64,000 nucleotides of DNA. It comes from Chitinophagaceae bacterium (lineage in GTDB: Bacteria > Bacteroidota > Bacteroidia > Chitinophagales > UBA10324). This document shows, one piece after another, positions 35,610 through 44,541 of this stretch (within the stretch, counting starts at the first letter, position 1; each line of letters starts with the position of its first letter). The translations under genes and the position numbers were made by a program. The stretch lies in contig CANIPU010000001.1 in NCBI GenBank assembly GCA_947469485.1, positions 101,001-165,000 on the forward strand, in the 5' to 3' direction. The notes beneath the pieces are model-generated. The model worked only from the letters and a program-made list of their open reading frames with translations. It was not told where the DNA came from and made no database searches.

Positions 35610-36641
35610 GTGAAAAAAATAATTTACTCATTTCCGATTTATGCCTCGTTCGTAAAGAATGATGAAGCTCTGATGAAAAAGCATTTTAATGTTTCATCAT
35701 TTCATTTTCAACAACAAAAACAAAAAATAATATTTTCATTCATCAGCCAGTTTTTCTTTTTAATATTGAAGAGTTGGTCTGCCGATGTATATGTTTCATT
35801 TTTCGCAGGTTATTCTTCCTTCCTGCCCGGAATTTTTGCTAAATTTTTCGGTAAACCTCATTTAATTATCCTGGGTGGTACTGATTGCTGTTCATTTCCG
35901 TCTTTCAATTATGGAAACTTTAATAAAAAACTTTTAGGCTTGTTTACAGGTGCTTCGTTAAAATCAGCGACTCATTTTGCCCCTGTTGATTTATCGTTGA
36001 TTGAAAGTGAAAATGTTTATGTGAAAGAAGTATTTCCAAAACAGGGTTATAAAATATTTTGTCCTAAAGCAAAAGCTCCTTTTACTGTTATCAATATTGG
36101 ATATGATTCTGAAAAATTTTATTGCAGTAAGCCAAAAATCAAAAATTCGTTTTTGACAATGGCGCAAATGAATTGGCCGAATTATTCAAGAAAAGGAATT
36201 GACTTGTTTTTTGAAATGGCAAAACGATTTCCTGAGTGCACTTTTACCTTGGTAGGGCATAAGCCTGAAATGAAATTCGAAAACACACCGTCAAACATTT
36301 CTTTGGTTGAATTCATTCCTTACGAAAAATTGCGTGATGTATATAGCGAACATGAATTTTACTTGCAGCTTTCAATTATGGAAGGATTTCCGAGTGCCCC
36401 TTGCGAAGCAATGTTGTGTGAGTGTATTCCTATTGTATCAAATGTTGCAGCATTGCCTGAAATTGCCGGAGACACGGGTTTTATTCTGGAAAAGAAAAAT
36501 GAAGACTTATTAGAACAACTGATTCATAAAGCAATGAAATCTGATAAAGAAATGCTTCGACAAAAAGCCCGACAAAGAATTATAGATAAGTATCCGAAAA
36601 ATTTAAGAGAAAAATTGGTGCAACTAATAGATTCCATTTAA
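35610..36641 (+). CDS. Glycosyltransferase family 4 (GT-B)
   Basis: A 343-residue protein with GTG start. A conserved GT-B C-terminal domain is present: NIGYDSEKFYCSK, MNWPNYSRKGIDLFFEMAKRF, FIPYEKLRDVYSEHEFYLQLSIMEGFPSAPCEAM (the E-x7-E-like donor-binding motif), VSNVAALPEIAGDTGFI. It transfers a sugar to a growing glycan. It is convergent with the next gene (2-base gap). Confidence 0.85.
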   Translation: MKKIIYSFPIYASFVKNDEALMKKHFNVSSFHFQQQKQKIIFSFISQFFFLILKSWSADVYVSFFAGYSSFLPGIFAKFFGKPHLIILGGTDCCSFPSFNYGNFNKKLLGLFTGASLKSATHFAPVDLSLIESENVYVKEVFPKQGYKIFCPKAKAPFTVINIGYDSEKFYCSKPKIKNSFLTMAQMNWPNYSRKGIDLFFEMAKRFPECTFTLVGHKPEMKFENTPSNISLVEFIPYEKLRDVYSEHEFYLQLSIMEGFPSAPCEAMLCECIPIVSNVAALPEIAGDTGFILEKKNEDLLEQLIHKAMKSDKEMLRQKARQRIIDKYPKNLREKLVQLIDSI

Positions 36642-36643
36642 TA

Positions 36644-37459
36644 TTAAATATTTTTCACTTCAATCTTCATAGAAAACTTTTTATCTGGTACTGCAGGAAA
36701 ATCAGGTTGCTTGTATTTAAATGTTTTGTTCATATAAATGGCGCATAAAGTATTTTTTAAATGAAATATTTTATCGCGTTTATCAGCAGGTGCTCCTTCT
36801 AATATGCCACCTACTACTTCAAAGTCAGGAATTTCATATTGTGATACACAATCGTGCCATACGATGATGGAGTTTTCGTTTTTTAATAATTCAAAAACTT
36901 TAGATGTATCATTTTTTACTCCTTCGTAACTGTGGTCGCCATCCACAAATATTAAATCGAATTTTTGGTTGAGTGAATGAAAATCGAAAGTCATACTGTT
37001 TGCACCAATGTGTTCAACATTCTTTAACGAAGATGAAAAAAACCGCTGCACTCGTATGTATTTCTCTCCGAAACCGAATTCTTTCATTAAATCATCAGAT
37101 AAACTGACTGAATAACATTTGCGGCAGTGTGGAGCCACATTGGCTAAACTCTCGCCGCGCCATGTTCCTATTTCCAAGTAATCGCAATCCGGAATTTGTT
37201 TTGCCAACTCGCGCAAAACTGCCATGTCAATGGGCATGCTTGTGCCATATAATAATGAATGAACTTCCACTTCACCATTGAATTGCGGAAACACTTCCAT
37301 AAAATCAACTTCCTGCATTCCATTTTTAAAACCATACTTATCTATTACCTGTTGTTTGCACCGTGTTTCGTTAACTGCATGAAACAATGCTTTAAGAATT
37401 ACAGATGGTTTTGTTAACAGCAATTTCAAAAAGGGAAAAACAAGATTTATTTTTTTCAT
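36644..37459 (-). CDS. Class I SAM methyltransferase (Methyltransf_24-like)
   Basis: A 271-residue protein with the SAM-binding motif DYLEIGTWRGESLANV (about 95) and FDLIFVDGDHSYEGVKNDTSKVF and IIVWHDCV further on. The acidic FVDGDHSYEG motif is typical of this family, which methylates sugars or lipids in cell-surface pathways. It follows the GT4 gene 37469-38770 by 9 bases on the same strand, so they probably form an operon. Confidence 0.8.
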   Translation of the reverse strand: MKKINLVFPFLKLLLTKPSVILKALFHAVNETRCKQQVIDKYGFKNGMQEVDFMEVFPQFNGEVEVHSLLYGTSMPIDMAVLRELAKQIPDCDYLEIGTWRGESLANVAPHCRKCYSVSLSDDLMKEFGFGEKYIRVQRFFSSSLKNVEHIGANSMTFDFHSLNQKFDLIFVDGDHSYEGVKNDTSKVFELLKNENSIIVWHDCVSQYEIPDFEVVGGILEGAPADKRDKIFHLKNTLCAIYMNKTFKYKQPDFPAVPDKKFSMKIEVKNI

Positions 37460-37468
37460 TTAATACTA

Positions 37469-38770
37469 TTAAGAGGTTATTTCATTTAACAGAACTGCAA
37501 ATTTCTGAGCAATTGTTTTCCGTGAATATTTTTCTATTGCAGCAGCGCTCACCGTTAATTCATTTTTTTTCCAGCGAGTATAAAAATCTTTAATGGTTGC
37601 TTTCATTTTTTCCTTTTCATCAAAGCCACATATAGCTCCGGCGTTAGTTTCTGTTACAATTCGTGCTGAATCGCCGTTGGAATTTCCAATAATCAATATC
37701 GGACGGCGGGCAGCTAGGTATTCAAACAGTTTTCCCGGAATAATGCCCAACACATTAGGCGTATTATTTAAAAACAATAACAGTACTGAGGAGCGTTGCT
37801 GGTATTTTCCTGTTTCGCTGTGCGGGATATATTCAATTTTTTCAAGCTGTTTATTCAATCCGTTTTGTTCAATGCTCTGGTAAACCGAGAAATCATTTTT
37901 TCCGATAAGGCGAATAATTAAATCGGTTTTGAATTGTGCATCATCGTTACACAATTCCTTTAAAGCCACCCAGAAATTCTCAGCATTTCTATCGCCGTTT
38001 AACGAACCAATATGGCTCATTGAAAATTTCGTGTCAGATTGAGTGGAACCTGCTGCTGAAAAATCATCCTCATCGAACCCATTGGTAATGATTTCTATTT
38101 TTCGTTTACCAATTGCTTCCAAATCCTTCGCCCAGTTCCAGCTTACTGTAATTACTTTATCAGCTTCTTTTAAAACCGAACGCTCTAATCTTTTATGCTT
38201 AGCATCAGCTACTGATGTAAGCATAAGCTGTTCGTAAAAATCAATTTGTGTCCATGGATCGCGGAAGTCTGCAATCCATGGTAGGTTAGTTTTTCTTTTA
38301 ACTCCACGAGCTATCAGGTGAGTAGTGTGCGGAGGCCCGCTGGAGATAATAGCATCAACAGGATTCTGTTTTAAATATTCAGAAAGAAACCGAACTGATG
38401 GTTTTATCCAGAAACATCGGGCATCAGGAATAAAAAAGTTTCCCCGAATCCAAACCGAAACTTTTTGAGCGAACGATGATTTTTTATTTTCAGAAAGAAA
38501 TCCTGAATAAACTTTCTGGTCTTTTTTCTGACCTATAAATTTTTTATAAAAAGAATACGGCTCCCATAATTTTTTCCGGATAACTGTAACACCTTCAGGA
38601 ATATCTTTTGCCAAGGATGAATCGAGAATGGGATACTCGGCTTCATCAGCAGTATAAATTACCGGCTCCCAGTTATTTTGCCGCAGGTATTTTACCAACT
38701 TTAAAACCCGCTGCACTCCAGCGCCGCCGCTTGGTGGCCAGTAATAAGTGATGATGAGTACTTTTTTCAT
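37469..38770 (-). CDS. Glycosyltransferase family 4-like
   Basis: About 433 residues. I prefer ATG at 38770 (MKKVLIITYYWPPSGGAGVQRV) to a TTG three codons upstream. N-terminal GT4 domain with the PPSGGAGVQRVLKLVKYL loop, and a C-terminal domain with MSHIGSLNGDRN, IEYIPHSETGKYQQRSSVLLLF and IIPGKLFEYLAARRPILIIG, the usual GT-B donor site. Upstream on the minus strand GATTTTTGC lies only a few bases before the ATG, so the mRNA may have a very short leader. Confidence 0.85.
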   Translation of the reverse strand: MKKVLIITYYWPPSGGAGVQRVLKLVKYLRQNNWEPVIYTADEAEYPILDSSLAKDIPEGVTVIRKKLWEPYSFYKKFIGQKKDQKVYSGFLSENKKSSFAQKVSVWIRGNFFIPDARCFWIKPSVRFLSEYLKQNPVDAIISSGPPHTTHLIARGVKRKTNLPWIADFRDPWTQIDFYEQLMLTSVADAKHKRLERSVLKEADKVITVSWNWAKDLEAIGKRKIEIITNGFDEDDFSAAGSTQSDTKFSMSHIGSLNGDRNAENFWVALKELCNDDAQFKTDLIIRLIGKNDFSVYQSIEQNGLNKQLEKIEYIPHSETGKYQQRSSVLLLFLNNTPNVLGIIPGKLFEYLAARRPILIIGNSNGDSARIVTETNAGAICGFDEKEKMKATIKDFYTRWKKNELTVSAAAIEKYSRKTIAQKFAVLLNEITS

Positions 38771-38872
38771 CGCGGGCAAAAATCAGCAAACGGTTTTATG
38801 AAGCGAAATTCAGGTTTCAATATTAATCAATACCGCGTGTATATATTCCTGTAGTAATTATAAGGTGAAAGT

Positions 38873-38880
38873 TATTTTTG
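38873..38880 (+). promoter_or_regulatory. Putative -7 box (TATTTTTG)
   Basis: An exact TAnnTTTG match 17 bases upstream of the wecB ATG; no clear -33 box. Confidence 0.45.
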
Positions 38881-38897
38881 AAGCCACATAAAAATTC

Positions 38898-39998
38898 ATG
38901 TCGAAAAAAATTCTCACCATTATTGGCACCCGGCCAAACTATATTAAGGTTACACAGTTTCAAAAAGCATTTAATGCCTTTGATGGTTATTTCGAGCACC
39001 GCATTTTGCATACAGGGCAGCATTTTGATGAGAATATGAAGCAGATTTTTATTGACCAACTGGGACTTGATAATATTTCTTATTTCTTAGAAGTAGAACA
39101 TCAGACTCCAGGCGCTCAAATCGGACAGATTATTTACAAAACCGATGCAGTGTTACAGGAATGGAGACCCGACCTGGTAATGGTGGTGGGCGATGTAAAT
39201 TCAACCCTGGCCGGAGCTATAGCCACCAATAAATCAAACATAAAACTGGCGCACATTGAAAGCGGATTGCGTAGTTATGACAGAGCAATGCCGGAAGAAT
39301 ACAACCGGTTGCTTACCGATCAGTTGGCCGATTATCTTTTTATTACAGAACAAAGCGGTGCTGATAATTTATTGAAGGAAGGAAGAACAAAAGACGAAAT
39401 ATTTTTTGTGGGAAATACCATGATTGATACTTTGATTGCTTCGGAACCGCTGTTTGATAAAAACAATGTGCTGGAAAAACTGGGTCTTGAAAAAGAAAAA
39501 TATGTATTAATGACCATGCACCGGCCTTCTAATGTAGATGACCAAAATTCTTTATCGCAACTGATTGATTTAATTAAAGCTGTTACTAAAAAATATAAAA
39601 TTATTTTTCCGGTTCACCCACGAACCTTGAATAATCTGAAAAAATTTGGTTTGTATGAAGCCATACAGCACAACAGTAATTTATTATTCATTGACCCTTT
39701 GGATTATTTCAGTTTCCAGAAACTGATAAAGCATTGCAAATTAGTAATTACCGACAGCGGTGGCATTCAGGAGGAAACTACTTATCGTAAAATCCCCTGC
39801 CTTACTTTACGAAAAAACACAGAACGACCGGTAACTATTACCTTAGGAACAAATGAATTGCTGCCTTTTGATAATTCCATTATTGAACAGAAAATAACTG
39901 CTATAGAAAACGGTACTTATAAGAAAGGTGAAATACCTCCGCTATGGGATGGTAAAGCTTCGGAACGAATTGCTGCAACTTTGAAGCGGATATTGTAA
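38898..39998 (+). CDS. wecB: UDP-N-acetylglucosamine 2-epimerase (non-hydrolysing)
   Basis: A 366-residue protein with the family signatures GTRPNYIKV (N-terminus), HTGQHFDENM, VVGDVNSTLAGAIA, HIESGLRSYDRAMPEEYNR, TMHRPSNVD, FPVHPRT, and VITDSGGIQEETTYRKIPCLTLR. It interconverts UDP-GlcNAc and UDP-ManNAc for surface polysaccharide synthesis in the cytoplasm. Length is normal. It is convergent with the YfhO-like gene, 4 bases apart. Confidence 0.95.
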   Translation: MSKKILTIIGTRPNYIKVTQFQKAFNAFDGYFEHRILHTGQHFDENMKQIFIDQLGLDNISYFLEVEHQTPGAQIGQIIYKTDAVLQEWRPDLVMVVGDVNSTLAGAIATNKSNIKLAHIESGLRSYDRAMPEEYNRLLTDQLADYLFITEQSGADNLLKEGRTKDEIFFVGNTMIDTLIASEPLFDKNNVLEKLGLEKEKYVLMTMHRPSNVDDQNSLSQLIDLIKAVTKKYKIIFPVHPRTLNNLKKFGLYEAIQHNSNLLFIDPLDYFSFQKLIKHCKLVITDSGGIQEETTYRKIPCLTLRKNTERPVTITLGTNELLPFDNSIIEQKITAIENGTYKKGEIPPLWDGKASERIAATLKRIL

Positions 39999-40002
39999 TT
40001 TA

Positions 40003-42741
40003 TCATTTGCCATTCCGATAATTTCTTACTTCCATGCCCACCGCTCCTGCAAACAGTAACAGTATAATTATACTGCCCGCCATTGCCACCTTTTCGCCGG
40101 TGTAATAACTTTCGGGTTCAAACTTCCATTCAATTTTATGATTACCTGCCGGTATTTTCATTCCACGCAACACATAATTGCAACGGAAGTAGTCGGCCTT
40201 CGCACCATCTACATATACATTCCATCCTTTGCTGTAATAAATTTCAGAGAACACAATAATTCCTTCCCTGGCAACTGAACATTCGTACAGCAAATTATTG
40301 GGCTTGTAAGTAAGCAGTTTTATGCTGCGCGAACTGTCGGTCACTGTTGCTAAAAAATTTTTCAATTGACTTTCAAAGCGCTTATCAACCACAGCATAAC
40401 GACTTGGATTGAAATTATAAATGTAGCGGGCTGTGAATTTTGGTTTCACCAAAGCAGCATCGGCTTTAGAAACATACTTTTCCTGCTCGCCTGTTTCTTT
40501 ATTTAATCTGGAGCTTATGCCAAAAGTATCAGCCATTCCTGCATTCAATCCAAACTGCGAAGCATCAAAAGCAGCTTCGCCAATTTTTATGTTGTCATGA
40601 TTACCAACGAGCGCCGATTTGGTTTCTTTTCCGTTAACTGTAAACGAAGAACCATCCAGTGTTTGCACTTCATACATTTTTCCTATGCGGTTGAGTTCCT
40701 CATCGGCATCAGCTACCACCATTACCGAATCAACAAACCAGGCATTGCCTAAAGCGCCCGGGTTTCGTTGCGCTTGCGGTGCTTTATCTTTTCCAACCGA
40801 AAAAATATAGTACCTGGTATTTAGCATATCAATTACCGCGGTGTTTTGTTTGCTTAAATGATTTTCAATTAACTCCTGGTAGCGGCGCAGTTTGGCAGCA
40901 TGATACCCTCCTGCTGATTTATGATAGTACGAAGTTCGCGAATCGTTAAAAGTATTGGAAGCAGTATTGAAAACTCTGTAATCAAGGGACTGGTCTTGTA
41001 AAATCTGCTGGTCGGTTTGTGTTGGCTGAAAGTAATTTTCATAATCACTCTTTGATACAAAATTGTCGTCGTTCAGGTATCGTTTTCCAACAGGAAACAA
41101 ATCAATAAAAACCAATAAAGAAATTGCAGCAACAGTTACGGTTGTACTGAGTTTGTTTTTCAAATACATCCACATGGCTGCAGCAGTCAGTAAAATAAAC
41201 ACGAGCGAACGGAAAGCATCAGCCTGCAGGAACGAACCGCGGTCTTCGGCCAAAGATTTTGCAAGCCACTCAGGATACTGAGCATCACTTGTTGCTTTAA
41301 AATCAAAAAACATGAAGCCAAGCAACGCAAATGCCAGACAAAGTCCGCCGGTTATATACACCGCCATCAATAATTTTTTAACAGCTGCTTCTGTTTCAAC
41401 CTTTCGGCTCAAAACAGTGTCAAGAGCAACAAACGAAAGTATTGGAATGCATACCTGAGGTATAATCATACACATTTCAACTACACGAAATTTATTGTAA
41501 CCCGGCACATAATAAAAAAACAAATCGGAAAACCACTCAAGATTATGCCCCCATGCTAGTAATGTCCCAAGGCAACTGATTGAAAACAGCCACCATTTCA
41601 GTCGGTCGTTAACAAGCAACATTCCTAATACAAAAAGAAACATCACTATTGCACCAAGATATACTGTACTTGATGTAAATGGTTTATCTCCCCAGTACAA
41701 AGGCATTTGTTTTAAATAATCAGCAAGTTGTTGTCCGCTTGCACCTTGTGCTTGTAAAGCTTTGCCGGTTGCTGAGTTTTCGCTAAGTTCTTCATTTGAA
41801 GAGCCTCCCATAAAACCCGGAATCAACATAGTGAATGATTCCATTTTCCCGTAACTCCATTGCAAAGCATAATCTTTATCTAACCCTCCGGCTGATTGTG
41901 TGTTACTGCTCAGTTCAGATTTTCCACGAATAGTTTCAGCTGCATATTCTTCCGTAGTCCAAAGCAAAGAAAGGTTCGATGCTACTCCCAAAACAGCGGC
42001 AATAAGTAAAACACCACATGCGGTTATAAAATGTTTCCAGTCTTTTTTAAGAACGGTAAAAACAAATTCTGTTAGTCCTAAAGCAATTAAAATGAAAAAC
42101 AAATAATAGGCGATTTGAATGTGATTAGACTTTACTTCAAGAGAAACAGCAAGTGCAGTAAGAGCTCCGCCTAATAAATAATTCCGTTTTCTGAATACCA
42201 TTAATACCCCGGCAATCACTAAAGGCATGTAACCAATTGCTCCAATTTTAGAGTTATGACCCGCTTCAATTAAACCAAGATTATAACTCGAAAGTCCGAA
42301 TGCAATACCCCCGGCAATACTTATCCAGGGCGAAATTCCCATTGTTAAAAGCAAAATGAAAAAAGAAACCATTGCAATAAAAACCAATTGAGATGGATGC
42401 GGAAATCCACCTGACAAAATGGAATTAATATAACGGGCGTAGTTACCATAAAACAAAGTGGAAATCTGATAACCAGGCATCCCACCAAACATGCTATTGG
42501 TCCACAATGCCTCAGCTCCGTTTGCAGTTCTGTAATCATTCAACTCCTTCGCTGCACCTTTTCCTTGCATTATATCACCTTGCTGAATGTTTTTTCCATC
42601 AATCAACATAGGACTGAAATAAAGGAAAGTGATAAATGCAAACACCACTAAGCCAATTACTACAGGCAACCAGTTAAGTTTAGCAGTTGAATCGGAAGCT
42701 TCAGCTTTTACTGAAGAATGTGAAGGATTATGATTTTTCAT
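40003..42741 (-). CDS. YfhO-family membrane protein
   Basis: About 912 residues from the ATG at 42741, chosen because a promoter-like box lies about 21 bases upstream and the first membrane helix follows; the longer ORF adds 27 residues without support. It has 12 or so hydrophobic segments in the first two thirds and a soluble C-terminal region ending in NYVLRGMKIPAGNHKIEWKFEP. Early motifs PMLIDGKNIQQGDIMQ and MFGGMPGYQISTLFYG match the YfhO (GT-C-like) family, implicated in glycosylation of surface polymers. It fits the glycan region. Confidence 0.85.
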   Translation of the reverse strand: MKNHNPSHSSVKAEASDSTAKLNWLPVVIGLVVFAFITFLYFSPMLIDGKNIQQGDIMQGKGAAKELNDYRTANGAEALWTNSMFGGMPGYQISTLFYGNYARYINSILSGGFPHPSQLVFIAMVSFFILLLTMGISPWISIAGGIAFGLSSYNLGLIEAGHNSKIGAIGYMPLVIAGVLMVFRKRNYLLGGALTALAVSLEVKSNHIQIAYYLFFILIALGLTEFVFTVLKKDWKHFITACGVLLIAAVLGVASNLSLLWTTEEYAAETIRGKSELSSNTQSAGGLDKDYALQWSYGKMESFTMLIPGFMGGSSNEELSENSATGKALQAQGASGQQLADYLKQMPLYWGDKPFTSSTVYLGAIVMFLFVLGMLLVNDRLKWWLFSISCLGTLLAWGHNLEWFSDLFFYYVPGYNKFRVVEMCMIIPQVCIPILSFVALDTVLSRKVETEAAVKKLLMAVYITGGLCLAFALLGFMFFDFKATSDAQYPEWLAKSLAEDRGSFLQADAFRSLVFILLTAAAMWMYLKNKLSTTVTVAAISLLVFIDLFPVGKRYLNDDNFVSKSDYENYFQPTQTDQQILQDQSLDYRVFNTASNTFNDSRTSYYHKSAGGYHAAKLRRYQELIENHLSKQNTAVIDMLNTRYYIFSVGKDKAPQAQRNPGALGNAWFVDSVMVVADADEELNRIGKMYEVQTLDGSSFTVNGKETKSALVGNHDNIKIGEAAFDASQFGLNAGMADTFGISSRLNKETGEQEKYVSKADAALVKPKFTARYIYNFNPSRYAVVDKRFESQLKNFLATVTDSSRSIKLLTYKPNNLLYECSVAREGIIVFSEIYYSKGWNVYVDGAKADYFRCNYVLRGMKIPAGNHKIEWKFEPESYYTGEKVAMAGSIIILLLFAGAVGMEVRNYRNGK

Positions 42742-42761
42742 TTGTACGGAATAAAAACTCC

Positions 42762-42775
42762 GTGCGCAAAATAGA
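42762..42775 (-). promoter_or_regulatory. Putative promoter box of the YfhO-like gene
   Basis: On the minus strand this reads TCTATTTTGCGCAC, the same box as one arm of the inverted repeat at 35566-35579, 21 bases before the ATG at 42741. Confidence 0.45.
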
Positions 42776-42859
42776 TAGATGAAATGAAACTCACAATTGT
42801 ATTTGAATGATGGTATTTGCAAAGAATGAATATTTTTGTTTCACCAATCCAAACTGAAA

Positions 42860-43819
42860 ATGAATTCAAGCGACACGGTACTCGTAATAGGTGCATGCGG
42901 CCAAATAGGTTCTGAGCTCACACTTGCACTTCGGCAATTGTATAAAAATGTTATTGCAACAGATTTAAAAGAACCCGAAGGCGAATTAAAAGAAAGTGGC
43001 CAGTTTGAAAGATTAGATGTATTAAATAAAAATCAGTTAGCTGAACTGATTCAGAAAAATAAAGTCACGCAGATTTATCACCTCGCAGCAATACTCTCTG
43101 CAACAGGTGAAAAAAATCCCGAACTCGCATGGAGAGTAAACATGAAAGGACTCCGGAATGTATTGGATGTATGTACTGAAGCAGGAATTAAAAAATTATT
43201 CTGGCCAAGCACCATTGCTGTTTTTGGCCCTACCACTCCAAGAGTTAATACACCGCAATGGACCGTTATGGAACCCAATACCATTTACGGAATAAGTAAG
43301 CAGGCTGGTGAACGATGGTGCGATTATTACTGGCAAAAAAAGAATCTTGATGTACGAAGCATCCGGTATCCCGGCCTGATCAGTTATAAAACTCCAGGAG
43401 GTGGTGGCACTACAGATTATGCGATTGATATTTATTTCGAAGCGAAGAATAAGGGAAAATATTCGAGTTTTCTTGCTGCAGAAACCAGGCTGCCAATGAT
43501 GTACATGCCCGATGCAATTCGCGGAACCATTGAAATTATGGAAGCTCCTTCTGAAAAAATAAAAGTGCGGAGCTCATATAATATTTCATCGATGAGTTTT
43601 AATCCTGAAGAAGTTGCTGATAGTATAAAAAAAATTATCCCTGAATTTGAAATCAGCTATGCTCCCGATTTTCGCCAGAAGATTGCTGAAAGCTGGCCTG
43701 AAAGTATTGACGATTCAGTGGCAAGAAATGATTGGGGTTGGAAACACAATTTCGATTTAGATGCAATGACCAAGGATATGTTGGAGCATGTACCCGATCA
43801 TCAGGCAATTGAAGGTTAA
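42860..43819 (+). CDS. L-threonine 3-dehydrogenase-like (extended SDR)
   Basis: About 319 residues from ATG 42860 (the TTG 24 bases upstream lacks support). GACGQIGSELT is the NAD-binding loop, YHLAAILSATGEKNPELAWRVNM follows, YGISKQAGERW carries the YxxxK active site, and the end shows SWPESIDDSVARNDWGW. These long motifs match the UDP-galactose epimerase-like threonine dehydrogenase family found in Flavobacteria and psychrophiles. It would oxidise L-threonine to 2-amino-3-oxobutyrate. No kbl-like ligase gene is adjacent. Confidence 0.85.
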   Translation: MNSSDTVLVIGACGQIGSELTLALRQLYKNVIATDLKEPEGELKESGQFERLDVLNKNQLAELIQKNKVTQIYHLAAILSATGEKNPELAWRVNMKGLRNVLDVCTEAGIKKLFWPSTIAVFGPTTPRVNTPQWTVMEPNTIYGISKQAGERWCDYYWQKKNLDVRSIRYPGLISYKTPGGGGTTDYAIDIYFEAKNKGKYSSFLAAETRLPMMYMPDAIRGTIEIMEAPSEKIKVRSSYNISSMSFNPEEVADSIKKIIPEFEISYAPDFRQKIAESWPESIDDSVARNDWGWKHNFDLDAMTKDMLEHVPDHQAIEG

Positions 43820-43907
43820 CGGGATCAATTCATTGCATATCTCGATTAGTTTCCGATATAGCCCGGTAAAACATTTTCTTTTGACTAAAATCTTTTGACT
43901 TTTTCAA

Positions 43908-44540
43908 ATGCCCCTCATTTTTCATTTACAAAAAGAAGATTATGAATTGGCAGCCTGGAAAATTGATGAAGAACCTTCCTACTTTGAATCACGATTACAG
44001 TTAAATGTTGAAGAAAAACTTTTTCTTCAAAATATTAAAGCGCTGAATAAAAGATTGCAGTGGCTCGCTTCACGGCATCTGATTCGAGTATTGCTGAAAA
44101 CCGATTTATTTATTGACAGCAATTACAAGCAACGCGGAAAACCGGAACTGCTCAGTCATAAAAAAGAAATTTCTATTTCACACACCGATGATGTTTGTGC
44201 AGTAATCATGAGCGAAAACAAAAAAGTCGGAGTGGATATTGAACCTGAATACAGAGATGTTTCAGTTATTGCTCACAAGTATATTTCAGAAACTGAAAAA
44301 CAAAATCGTGTTTTCACCAACGAACAAAATCTTTTTATATGGTGCGCTAAAGAGGCGCTCTTTAAATTGTATGCAAAAGGAGAAGTTTCTTTTCAGAATG
44401 ATTTGTTTGTTCAGCTACCTGAATTAAAAACAGAAGGAAATACCAATTCTAAAATAACAAAATCTGATTTGAATATTTCACTTCAAATGAATTATCGGTT
44501 TTTAGAAGAAGGATATTTAATCTGTTGGTGTATTGCTTAA
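43908..44540 (+). CDS. 4'-phosphopantetheinyl transferase family protein
   Basis: A 210-residue protein with the family motifs KVGVDIEPEYR (about 104-114, Mg and CoA site) and WCAKEALFKLYAKGEVSF (about 145-163), plus RQWLASR-like and HTDDV elements. It transfers phosphopantetheine from CoA to carrier proteins. The stop is 1 base from the convergent dnaG gene. Upstream, TCTTTTGACT is repeated 14 bases apart (43877 and 43891). Confidence 0.85.
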   Translation: MPLIFHLQKEDYELAAWKIDEEPSYFESRLQLNVEEKLFLQNIKALNKRLQWLASRHLIRVLLKTDLFIDSNYKQRGKPELLSHKKEISISHTDDVCAVIMSENKKVGVDIEPEYRDVSVIAHKYISETEKQNRVFTNEQNLFIWCAKEALFKLYAKGEVSFQNDLFVQLPELKTEGNTNSKITKSDLNISLQMNYRFLEEGYLICWCIA

Positions 44541-44541
44541 C

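Noticed and set aside
42742..42822. N-terminal extension of the YfhO-like protein
   Set aside because: A promoter-like box lies within it and the following ATG at 42741 gives the usual N-terminus.
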